DNA from: Chloroflexota bacterium | GTDB lineage: Bacteria; Chloroflexota; Anaerolineae; Aggregatilineales; UBA2796 | Assembly: GCA_017743585.1 (NCBI GenBank) | Contig: JAGHYP010000060.1 | Span: forward strand, 1 to 11,659 | Length of the DNA stretch: 11,659 bases | Direction: 5' to 3' | In this document: piece after piece, positions 7,039 to 11,659 of the stretch | Numbering within the stretch: position 1 is the stretch's first letter | How the letters are laid out: each line of letters begins with the position of its first letter | The notes under the pieces: generated by a model | Seen by the model: the letters and a program-made list of their open reading frames with translations, nothing else | Databases searched by the model: none | Told to the model about the DNA's origin: nothing | Position numbers and translations under genes: made by a program

Positions 7039-7308
7039 TCAAAAGAGGCGGAACCAACGGCGACGTCTGTAACCTTCAGCCTTGCCCGCCCGAATCGCCG
7101 CTAAGACCTTCTCGACAAAGCCCGGCGGAGCGCCGATCAGCTCAGCTGTGACCAGCAAGCGCTCAACGGCGCGCTCAGCCGCGCTGAGCAGCATCGCTTG
7201 CGGCGCATCCGATGGCGCAGCCGCTGCTTCTGCTGCCTGACGCGCCGCTTCGGCCTCAAGGTCTTTCCGACGGGCGGCTTTTCTTGCTTCGTCATGCTCT
7301 GCGCTCAT
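7039..7308 (-). CDS. Small cysteine-free protein downstream of the ECF sigma factor; possible anti-sigma remnant
   Basis: The 89-aa protein has a highly charged Ala-rich helical N-terminus (about 1-30). A second helical part, AERAVERLLVTAELIGAPPGFVEKVLAAI (about 44-72), follows, and the protein ends in GYRRRRWFRLF. Its ATG lies 14 bp after the sigma factor stop codon, which sits in the middle of its AGGAG ribosome-binding site, so the two genes are coupled. An anti-sigma factor is expected in this position. The PPGFVEKVLAAI segment followed by an Arg-rich patch resembles the stretch just before the transmembrane helix in many anti-sigma proteins. However, there is no membrane helix, no HxxxCxxC zinc motif and no cysteine at all. 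It may be a truncated anti-sigma factor, a soluble modulator or something unrelated. Confidence 0.7.
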   Translation of the reverse strand: MSAEHDEARKAARRKDLEAEAARQAAEAAAAPSDAPQAMLLSAAERAVERLLVTAELIGAPPGFVEKVLAAIRAGKAEGYRRRRWFRLF

Positions 7309-7322
7309 CGGCGCTGTATCTC

Positions 7323-7913
7323 CTACTCATCTCCGAGGACATCGGCGAGTTGTCGAGCGCGCTGCCACTCGATCAACTTGGCAGCGAGCGCTTGGCGCGC
7401 GCGAAAGAGACGGCTCTTGATCGCGCTCTCGGTCGTGCGCAGCATCTCAGCGACCTCTTGGTAGGAATAATCGTACCAATAATGCAGCACAACTGCAGCG
7501 CGATGATCGGGCGAGAGTTCTGCCAAAAGCTGCTGAACAAGCGCGGCGCGCTCGCTGGCGATGATGGCCTCTTCAGGCTCGGGCTCTTCGCTGTGCAGCG
7601 TAGCCCGCAGCGGCAATGGCTCGTCGATCGAGAGCCATTTCAAGCGGCGGCGGCGTAGGCGATCGATGCAGAAGTTCGAAGCGATCGAGAGCAGCCAAGT
7701 GCGGAACGGACGCGCCATATCGTACCGATCCAAGTTCGCGTAGGCGCGCAGGAATGTCTCTTGCGCTGCATCTTCCGCCTCAACGCGATTGCCCAGAATG
7801 CGATAGGCGAGATTGTAGACCGCGTTCTGGTGCAGCTTGACCAGCTCGCCAAAAGCGGCTTGATCGCCTTGCCGCGCTCTGATCAGCCAGTGCGTCTCTT
7901 GTTCAGTGGACAA
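7323..7913 (-). CDS. ECF-type RNA polymerase sigma factor
   Basis: The 196-aa protein has the two-domain layout of extracytoplasmic-function sigma factors, which direct RNA polymerase to stress or envelope promoters. Region 2 runs about 8-85: LIRARQGDQAAFGELV, then AYRILGNRVEAEDAAQETF (the core-binding DAxQETF motif), then PFRTWLLSIASNFCIDRLRRRR, which melts the -10. An acidic linker follows (about 108-118). Region 4 runs about 128-178: LSPDHRAAVVLHYWYDYSYQ, then EVAEMLRTTESAIKSRLFRAR, the helix-turn-helix for the -35. The start is TTG, supported by GGGAG 9 bp upstream and by the family's usual N-terminal length. The whole ribosome-binding-site/TTG segment is duplicated just upstream. The specific ECF subgroup cannot be assigned by eye. 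Confidence 0.95.
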   Translation of the reverse strand: MSTEQETHWLIRARQGDQAAFGELVKLHQNAVYNLAYRILGNRVEAEDAAQETFLRAYANLDRYDMARPFRTWLLSIASNFCIDRLRRRRLKWLSIDEPLPLRATLHSEEPEPEEAIIASERAALVQQLLAELSPDHRAAVVLHYWYDYSYQEVAEMLRTTESAIKSRLFRARQALAAKLIEWQRARQLADVLGDE

Positions 7914-7958
7914 TGTAGCGCGCTCCCTGACTCGTGGACAAGGCGTGCGCTCCTGACT
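7906..7958 (-). repeat. Duplicated ribosome-binding-site plus TTG start upstream of the sigma factor
   Basis: On the minus strand, AGTCAGGAGCGC...TTGTCCAC (7958 to 7934) is repeated as AGTCAGGGAGCGC...TTGTCCAC (7932 to 7906), units of 25 and 27 bp separated by one base. The downstream unit carries the sigma factor's own Shine-Dalgarno and TTG start. In the upstream unit, TTG (7941) has AGGAG 8 bp before it and opens a 12-codon frame, MSTSQGARYIVH. Its TGA stop overlaps the first codons of the sigma gene in another frame. This may be a leader peptide that couples or dampens sigma translation, or simply a slippage duplication. Confidence 0.65.
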
Positions 7959-7989
7959 TGCAGGCGCTCGGCAGGCTGCGATCAGCGGC

Positions 7990-8424
7990 TTAGCTACCGC
8001 TCTGCTGTGCGTATTCTGCCATCAGCCGCTCGTAAGCGCCTGCCCAGGTCTCAGGCGTGCGCGTGAACTTGTTGATGGTGATCGTCATAAAGTGCGGCAG
8101 CAGCGGCAGGATGTACATCGGCAGTTGATCCCAAGCGCCTGTGCGCACCAACTCCTCAAGGCGACCGCGCGCCGCGCTCAGCCATGACCACTGCGCGCGA
8201 AACTGCTCAACTTTGTTCCAATAGTTGCGCTTCTCCCACGCCCGCATCGAGACTTCGATGCCGTCTTCGATCTCGCGGAAGCAGTAAATCAGCGCCGCGA
8301 CCATATCGCGCGCTTCGGCGTCCACCTCGTACTTCTGCCCAAGACGGCGCAGCAGCTCAGCGGCAGTCCGCATATGCTGGTTGCGCAGCTTGCCCGCTCT
8401 TTCAGGATTGATCACGCGGCTCAT
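7990..8424 (-). CDS. Uncharacterised 144-aa helical protein upstream of the sigma factor
   Basis: No named family is recognised; from memory, similar short proteins occur in Chloroflexota. The sequence is mostly helical and soluble: MSRVINPERAGKLRNQHMRT at the start, EARDMVAALIYCFREIEDGIE (about 37-57), SMRAWEKRNYWNKVEQFRAQW (about 58-78), and LPMYILPLLPHF then TINKFTRTPETWAGAYERLM near the end. It has many Trp, Arg and Glu residues, a single Cys, no signal peptide and no membrane segment. I chose the ATG at 8424 because GGAG lies 7 bp upstream. An in-frame ATG at 8463 would add 13 residues but lacks a ribosome-binding site and falls only about 5 nt after the predicted transcription start. 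The sigma gene follows 76 bp downstream on the same strand, so a shared transcript is plausible. Confidence 0.8.
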   Translation of the reverse strand: MSRVINPERAGKLRNQHMRTAAELLRRLGQKYEVDAEARDMVAALIYCFREIEDGIEVSMRAWEKRNYWNKVEQFRAQWSWLSAARGRLEELVRTGAWDQLPMYILPLLPHFMTITINKFTRTPETWAGAYERLMAEYAQQSGS

Positions 8425-8458
8425 CAGGTTGCTCCAAGCAGGGCGAAGCGTGCTATCT

Positions 8459-8490
8459 ATCATAGCAAGGCTTGATTATAGCAAGGCTTG
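8459..8490 (-). promoter_or_regulatory. Tandemly duplicated extended -10 promoter
   Basis: The minus strand carries two adjacent 16-bp units differing at one base: CAAGCCTTGCTATAAT (8490-8475) and CAAGCCTTGCTATGAT (8474-8459). Each contains a TGCTATxAT extended -10; the first is consensus. Transcription from the first would start near 8468, giving a leader of about 44 nt to the ATG at 8424. No strong -35 is seen, and whether both copies are active is unknown. Confidence 0.6.
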
Positions 8491-8527
8491 CGGCGCTGCA
8501 CACACCGCGCGGCGGAGCCATTGAACA

Positions 8528-8556
8528 TTGAACAAAGCCGATAGGCGCGCTATGCT
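8528..8556 (+). promoter_or_regulatory. Promoter of the LysM lipoprotein gene
   Basis: A TTGAAC hexamer (8528-8533) and a TATGCT hexamer (8551-8556) are spaced by 17 bp, 30 bp before the ATG. TTGAACA is itself directly repeated (8521 and 8528). Both hexamers are imperfect, so the assignment is moderate. Confidence 0.45.
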
Positions 8557-8585
8557 TTAGATAGTCTGACGCAGGAGTGCGAGCC

Positions 8586-9329
8586 ATGCGGCGCAGGATA
8601 CCTGTGAGGCCATGGACGATCGGCGGCGCGCTGCTCTTGCTGGCAGCCGCCTGTTTCCAACCGGCAGGTCGCGAGATTGAGCCGACCATCGTAGATATCG
8701 CCATCTTGACGCCTGAGCCAACCGTCACGCCGAGCGCCACGCCTTTCATCACGCCGTTGCCCGCTGAAGGCTACATTCCGCCTACCGATACGCTGCCTCC
8801 ATTGCCGACTCAGACGCCTGAGCCGACGGCGACCGCCTTCCAGATGTTCCCAGAGGCCGCCGCGCCCGAAATGCCCGCCCAGCTACCGACTGACACGCCG
8901 GCTGAAGCGCCGCTCTTGCTGCCCACGCCGACCGCACTGCCGACCGATACTCCTTGTCAGCACACAGTGCAGCCTGGCGAATGGCTTAGCAAGATCGCGC
9001 GCATGTACAACCTGACCAATCAGGACTTCCTGAACGTCAATCCTTGGCTGCGCAGTAATCCCAATAGCCTGCGGCCTGGCGACATCCTGGTTGTGCCGGG
9101 CTGCGCGCCGCGCGTGAGCAGCGGGGCGCCCGCGCTCGCTAATCCTGCTACGCTGCCGACTCCGATTCAGCTGACTGAGCGCATTTACACAGTCGTGAAA
9201 GGCGATACGCTCGGCGCGATTGCGCGCAAGTTCGGCGTCACTGTTCAGCAGCTGCGCCAAGCCAACGGCTTGTTGGAAGGCGATTTCATCCGCGTCGGGC
9301 AGCAGTTGCGGATTCCAGCGCCGCGATGA
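8586..9329 (+). CDS. Secreted lipoprotein with two LysM domains
   Basis: The 247-aa protein begins with an Arg-rich N-region and a hydrophobic core ending LLLLAAAC, so Cys23 is the likely lipidation site. The lipobox is slightly atypical, with Ala at -3. A long Thr/Pro-rich low-complexity linker (about 36-122, with repeated TPEPT- and TPT-type stretches) follows, as is common in Chloroflexota surface proteins. LysM domain 1 is about 126-172 (HTVQPGEWLSKIARMYNL to LRPGDILVVPG) and LysM domain 2 about 201-244 (YTVVKGDTLGAIARKFGV to RVGQQLRIP). LysM binds N-acetylglucosamine-containing glycans such as peptidoglycan. Cys124 and Cys173 flank the first LysM and could form a disulfide. There is no catalytic domain, so it probably anchors to or senses the wall. 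ATG 8586 was chosen over GTG 8577, which lies inside the AGGAG ribosome-binding site (8573-8577). Confidence 0.92.
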   Translation: MRRRIPVRPWTIGGALLLLAAACFQPAGREIEPTIVDIAILTPEPTVTPSATPFITPLPAEGYIPPTDTLPPLPTQTPEPTATAFQMFPEAAAPEMPAQLPTDTPAEAPLLLPTPTALPTDTPCQHTVQPGEWLSKIARMYNLTNQDFLNVNPWLRSNPNSLRPGDILVVPGCAPRVSSGAPALANPATLPTPIQLTERIYTVVKGDTLGAIARKFGVTVQQLRQANGLLEGDFIRVGQQLRIPAPR

Positions 9330-9366
9330 GCCGCTCGGCGCGAGCAACGTAAGAGGAATCTCGCTC

Positions 9367-9786
9367 ATGCGCCTGACCACTGATGAGGAGATCCGCCAGC
9401 TGCTGCAGACAGCGCAGCACATCGCCATTGTGGGCTGGTCGCCTAAGCCCAACCGTCCGGCGTATGAGGTAGCGCGCTACCTGCAAGCGCACGGCTACAG
9501 CGTCTACCTCATCAATCCGAGCGCGCCGAGCACGCCTGAGCAGCCTGTCTTCGCCGCGCTGGATCAAATTCAAGCGCCGATTGACATCGTGGACGTCTTC
9601 CGCCGCGCCGAAGACGTGCCAGAGATAGTTGAGGCTGCCATTGCGGTCGGCGCAAAGGCGATCTGGATTCAGAAGGGCATTGTGAATGAAGCGGCCGCGC
9701 AGCGCGCAAGCGAAGCCGGCTTGAGCGTCGTCATGGATCGCTGCATGAAGCTCGAACACGAGCGGTTGCTCGCGCGCGGCGCATAG
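9367..9786 (+). CDS. CoA-binding domain protein (YccU family)
   Basis: This single-domain Rossmann-fold protein of 139 aa matches the CoA_binding_2/YccU pattern: IAIVGWSPKPNRPAYEVARY (about 19-38), LINPSAP after the second strand, IDIVDVFRRAEDVPEIVEAA in the middle, AKAIWIQKGIVNEAAA (about 98-113) and the typical C-terminal MDRCMKLEHERL. The family is related to the CoA-binding domain of succinyl-CoA synthetase alpha subunits; its physiological role is poorly defined. The start at 9367 has GAGGA 9 bp upstream, which fixes it against a longer frame beginning inside the LysM gene. It follows the LysM gene by 37 bp with no terminator visible, so co-transcription is likely although no functional link is evident. 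Confidence 0.93.
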   Translation: MRLTTDEEIRQLLQTAQHIAIVGWSPKPNRPAYEVARYLQAHGYSVYLINPSAPSTPEQPVFAALDQIQAPIDIVDVFRRAEDVPEIVEAAIAVGAKAIWIQKGIVNEAAAQRASEAGLSVVMDRCMKLEHERLLARGA

Positions 9787-9825
9787 CGATCTGCCATCTA
9801 TATCCCTATATCTATGTCGCAAGCC

Positions 9826-9855
9826 TTGTAGAGCGCGCCGCCGCTCGCCTATAAT
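9826..9855 (+). promoter_or_regulatory. Promoter upstream of the S51-like gene
   Basis: A consensus -10 TATAAT (9850-9855) lies 18 bp after TTGTAG (9826-9831), a partial -35. It would give a leader of roughly 130 nt before the ATG at 9996. The leader contains a possible 34-codon ORF. Confidence 0.5.
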
Positions 9856-9884
9856 CCATCGCAGCGGATGCGCTCGGAAATGAG

Positions 9885-9989
9885 ATGAATCCGCACACTG
9901 AAATTTCGCACGGCGATTGGTTGCGCTATCAGCGGGAGCGCGGCGGAGCGCTGCGCTCGCACTGTGCGCTGCAAGCGACGCAGGACTGA
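9885..9989 (+). CDS. Possible 34-aa leader ORF
   Basis: An ATG at 9885 opens a 34-codon frame (MNPHTEISHGDWLRYQRERG onward). It ends in TGA 6 bp before the next gene's ATG, inside the segment that also supplies that gene's AGGA ribosome-binding site. The upstream ribosome-binding site is weak. The residues do not match anything I know. It is listed because its position between the TATAAT box and the next gene fits a translated leader; it may be a chance frame. Confidence 0.25.
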   Translation: MNPHTEISHGDWLRYQRERGGALRSHCALQATQD

Positions 9990-9995
9990 ACGCAT

Positions 9996-10670
9996 ATGCC
10001 GCAGGTGAACATCTTGCGCTGGCGCGACGGACGCGGTTGGCTCGTCTTGGCAGGCAGCAACGCGCAGCTGGACGACCGAGAAGAGGTGGAGCTTGAAGTT
10101 CAGGCGCAAGCCCTGGCGCGCATCGCCTATGGCGAGCCTATCGCGTACATCTGGGCAGCCGGCGACGCTGACACAGCAGATCGGCACTTGGCGTTGCTAG
10201 ATGAGATGGGCGCGCCAACAGGCTATCTGGTGGATGTGGTCACCGAAGATGACGCGACCATCCGCGCGCAGCTGGATGAAGCCGGCATGATCATCTTGGG
10301 CGATGGGCACGCGGTTGAGACGCTGCGCGCGGCCCTGTCGGGCGCTGCATTGGAGGGCATGAAAGCGGCTTACGCGCGCGGCGCTGTGATCTTGGGCATC
10401 GGCGCGGGCGCGGCGGCGCTGGGCAGCTTTTTGGAAGGCGCGCGAGGCTTGGGCTGGGTCGAAAACGCGATCATCATGCCCAATTATGAGCTGCCTGAGC
10501 GCGCGGCGGCGTTGCGCAGGCTGCTGGCAGCACATCCGAGCGCGTATGGCATCGGCATCGGCAGCCGCTCGGCTTTAGCGCTCGGCGCTCAGGGACAAGT
10601 CGAACTCTGGGGCGAGCGACAAGTGACTATCCTGCTGGGCAGCGCGTTGCGCACCTCTGACCAAGCCTGA
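9996..10670 (+). CDS. Peptidase S51/cyanophycinase-like protein lacking the nucleophile serine
   Basis: The 224-aa protein follows the class I glutamine-amidotransferase-like fold of the S51 family (peptidase E, cyanophycinase). PIAYIWAAGD (about 48-57) is the first core strand. AGMIILGDGHAVETLRAAL (about 96-114) corresponds to the GGN...L segment, and GAVILGIGAGAAALG (about 129-143) to the nucleophile elbow. In active S51 enzymes the elbow reads GxSAGA; here it is GIGAGA, with Gly136 in place of the catalytic Ser. The later GIGIDExTAL motif is also changed, to GIGIGSRSALAL (about 185-196). The fold looks retained but the serine-protease chemistry should be absent, so a binding or regulatory role is more likely. 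ATG 9996 has AGGA 10 bp upstream. The BtuF-like gene follows after 29 bp, so an operon is likely. Confidence 0.72.
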   Translation: MPQVNILRWRDGRGWLVLAGSNAQLDDREEVELEVQAQALARIAYGEPIAYIWAAGDADTADRHLALLDEMGAPTGYLVDVVTEDDATIRAQLDEAGMIILGDGHAVETLRAALSGAALEGMKAAYARGAVILGIGAGAAALGSFLEGARGLGWVENAIIMPNYELPERAAALRRLLAAHPSAYGIGIGSRSALALGAQGQVELWGERQVTILLGSALRTSDQA

Positions 10671-10700
10671 GAGACGCTGAGAGGCGCTCAGAGACGCTTA
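10671..10700 (+). repeat. Three 10-bp tandem repeats before the BtuF-like gene
   Basis: GAGACGCTGA, GAGGCGCTCA and GAGACGCTTA follow one another without spacing, starting at the base after the upstream stop codon and ending at the A of the next ATG. They fill the entire intergenic gap and provide the only purine-rich (GAGG) candidate ribosome-binding site, at a poor distance. CTGAG/CTCAG within the array can form a small hairpin with no T-tract. Confidence 0.7.
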
Positions 10701-11659
10701 TGAGCGAACGCACAGATGAGCCGATCCAAACGCCTGATGACCCCGATCTGGTGGCGCGCTACACACACGCCTACGACTACTCGCTGCCTGTAAATTTTGT
10801 GCCGCGGCGCGTGGTGTCGCTCGTGCCGAGCCTGACCGAGTCGCTCTTCGAGCTGAACCTCGGTCAGCGCGTAGTCGGCGTGACCGATTACTGCATTTAT
10901 CCTGAGGCGGCGAGGGCGCTTCCGAAAGTCGGCGGCACGAAGAACCCCGACCTTGAGAAGATCAAGGCGCTGGCGCCTGACTTGGTCATGCTCAACAGCG
11001 AGGAAAATCGGCGCGAAGACGCCGAAGCGCTGCAAGCGGCGGGCATCCCGATCTGGGTGACTCAGCCCAACACTGTGCGCGAGGCGATCGAGCTGCTCTG
11101 GCAGATCATGGAAGTCTTCGAGGAGGCCTCAATGGTGCATCGCGTGCGCTTAATCGAGACCACATATGAGATGATGCGCCGCTATGCTGAGGAGAACCCG
11201 CCTGTGCGCGCCTTCGTGCCGATCTGGCGCGACCCGTGGATGACGTTCAACGGGCGCACTTTCGCCCATGACCTGCTCTTCACGTGCGGCGCGCTGAACG
11301 TCTTCGCTGAGCGCGAGCGGCGATTTCCACTAGCTGCCGATCTCGGTCGCGCCGAGCCGCTCCCCGCTGACGACCCGCGCTGCGCAGGGCGCGACACGCG
11401 CTATCCGCGCATCACATTGGAGGAAGTTGAAGCAGCGCAGCCTGAGATCATCCTGCTGCCAACTGAGCCATACCCTTTCACAGAGGCTGACGCGCTCGCC
11501 TTCGAGGCGTTAGACGTGCCCGCTGTGCGCAATGGTCATATCTACCTTGTAGAGGGCAGTTGGATCACATGGCATGGCACGCGCATTGCGCGCGCCTTCC
11601 GCAACTTGCCGCCTATCATCGCTGCCGCGCACAGCAGCGCCGAAGCGCCGCCGCTAGTC
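10700..11659 (+). CDS. BtuF-like metal/cobalamin-binding protein without signal peptide, truncated at the right edge
   Basis: The 320 visible codons, with no stop before the edge, show the periplasmic-binding-protein fold of the BtuF/FhuD helical-backbone class. Visible blocks are PRRVVSLVPSLTESLFEL (about 35-52), RVVGVTDYCIYPEAA (about 57-71), LPKVGGTKNPDLEKIKALAPDLVML (about 74-98), GIPIWVTQ, a long connecting helix (about 125-165), then a second lobe with FVPIWRDPWMTFNGRTFAHDLLFTCGALNVF (about 172-202). LEEVEAAQPEIILLPTEPYPF and VRNGHIYLVEG close the fold. Such proteins deliver cobalamin, haem or siderophores to ABC importers. Here the N-terminus is hydrophilic and acidic with no signal peptide or lipobox, so the protein appears cytoplasmic, or the start is misplaced; no upstream in-frame start exists before a stop at 10658. 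No transporter genes are in view. It probably forms an operon with the S51-like gene. Confidence 0.85.
   Translation, partial: MSERTDEPIQTPDDPDLVARYTHAYDYSLPVNFVPRRVVSLVPSLTESLFELNLGQRVVGVTDYCIYPEAARALPKVGGTKNPDLEKIKALAPDLVMLNSEENRREDAEALQAAGIPIWVTQPNTVREAIELLWQIMEVFEEASMVHRVRLIETTYEMMRRYAEENPPVRAFVPIWRDPWMTFNGRTFAHDLLFTCGALNVFAERERRFPLAADLGRAEPLPADDPRCAGRDTRYPRITLEEVEAAQPEIILLPTEPYPFTEADALAFEALDVPAVRNGHIYLVEGSWITWHGTRIARAFRNLPPIIAAAHSSAEAPPLV

Noticed and set aside
7039..7308. Zinc-binding anti-sigma factor (ZAS type)
   Set aside because: There is no cysteine and no HxxxCxxC motif in the protein.
8425..8463. Upstream ATG for the 144-aa protein
   Set aside because: It has no ribosome-binding site and falls only about 5 nt after the start predicted from the consensus -10, or upstream of the start from the second -10.
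9220..9366. Longer N-terminus for the CoA-binding protein
   Set aside because: This extension overlaps the second LysM domain out of frame, while ATG 9367 has a good ribosome-binding site and matches family length.
8883..9822. Two long minus-strand frames (8883-9452 and 9286-9822)
   Set aside because: They mirror the LysM and CoA-binding genes, whose motifs, ribosome-binding sites and starts are clear on the plus strand.
9996..10670. Active cyanophycinase or peptidase E
   Set aside because: The nucleophile serine and the later Asp-Glu signature are both replaced.
10677..10691. Terminator hairpin between the S51-like and BtuF-like genes
   Set aside because: The stem is only 5 bp and no T-tract follows; it is a by-product of the 10-bp repeats.

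Overview
The window is GC-rich (about 60% or a little more, by eye) bacterial chromosomal DNA. It most likely comes from the phylum Chloroflexota, perhaps an Anaerolineae-like thermophile relative. This placement is inference. It rests on a Thr/Pro-rich LysM lipoprotein, on the style of the class A penicillin-binding protein, and on several proteins of unknown function that I associate with that phylum from memory. No mobile element, phage gene, CRISPR array, rRNA or replication origin was seen.

Layout. (1) 1-1684, minus strand: a class A penicillin-binding protein truncated by the left edge, preceded and tightly coupled to a shrunken threonine-aldolase remnant that has lost its PLP-binding core. 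Both probably read from an extended -10 promoter near 1721. (2) 1685-1894: a divergent intergenic region with three tandem 12-bp CAATTGC repeats, followed by a TPR protein (plus). (3) 2873-3023: a lone tRNA-Pro(CGG) with its own promoter and a clean intrinsic terminator. (4) 3073-7028, plus: an apparent four-gene operon made of two proteins of unknown function (525 and 151 aa), a GT39-type membrane glycosyltransferase and an isoprenylcysteine-methyltransferase-family membrane enzyme. (5) 7039-8424, minus: an uncharacterised 144-aa protein, an ECF sigma factor starting at TTG, and a small cysteine-free protein in the anti-sigma position. (6) 8528-9786, plus: a two-LysM lipoprotein and a CoA-binding YccU-type protein. 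(7) 9850-11659, plus: a possible 34-aa leader ORF, a peptidase-S51-like protein without its nucleophile serine, and a BtuF-like metal/cobalamin-binding protein without a signal peptide, truncated by the right edge.

Functionally, much of the window concerns the envelope: peptidoglycan synthesis, LysM wall binding, sugar transfer on the outer face of the membrane, and a small membrane methyltransferase. Alongside it sits an ECF sigma module. No single obvious new system stands out. The best second-look items are the unknown gene pair at 3137-5193, the doubly deleted threonine aldolase, the catalytically degenerate S51 homologue, and a recurring pattern of short tandem duplications at gene starts (10, 12, 16 and about 26 bp units), one of which duplicates a whole ribosome-binding-site-plus-start-codon segment ahead of the sigma factor.
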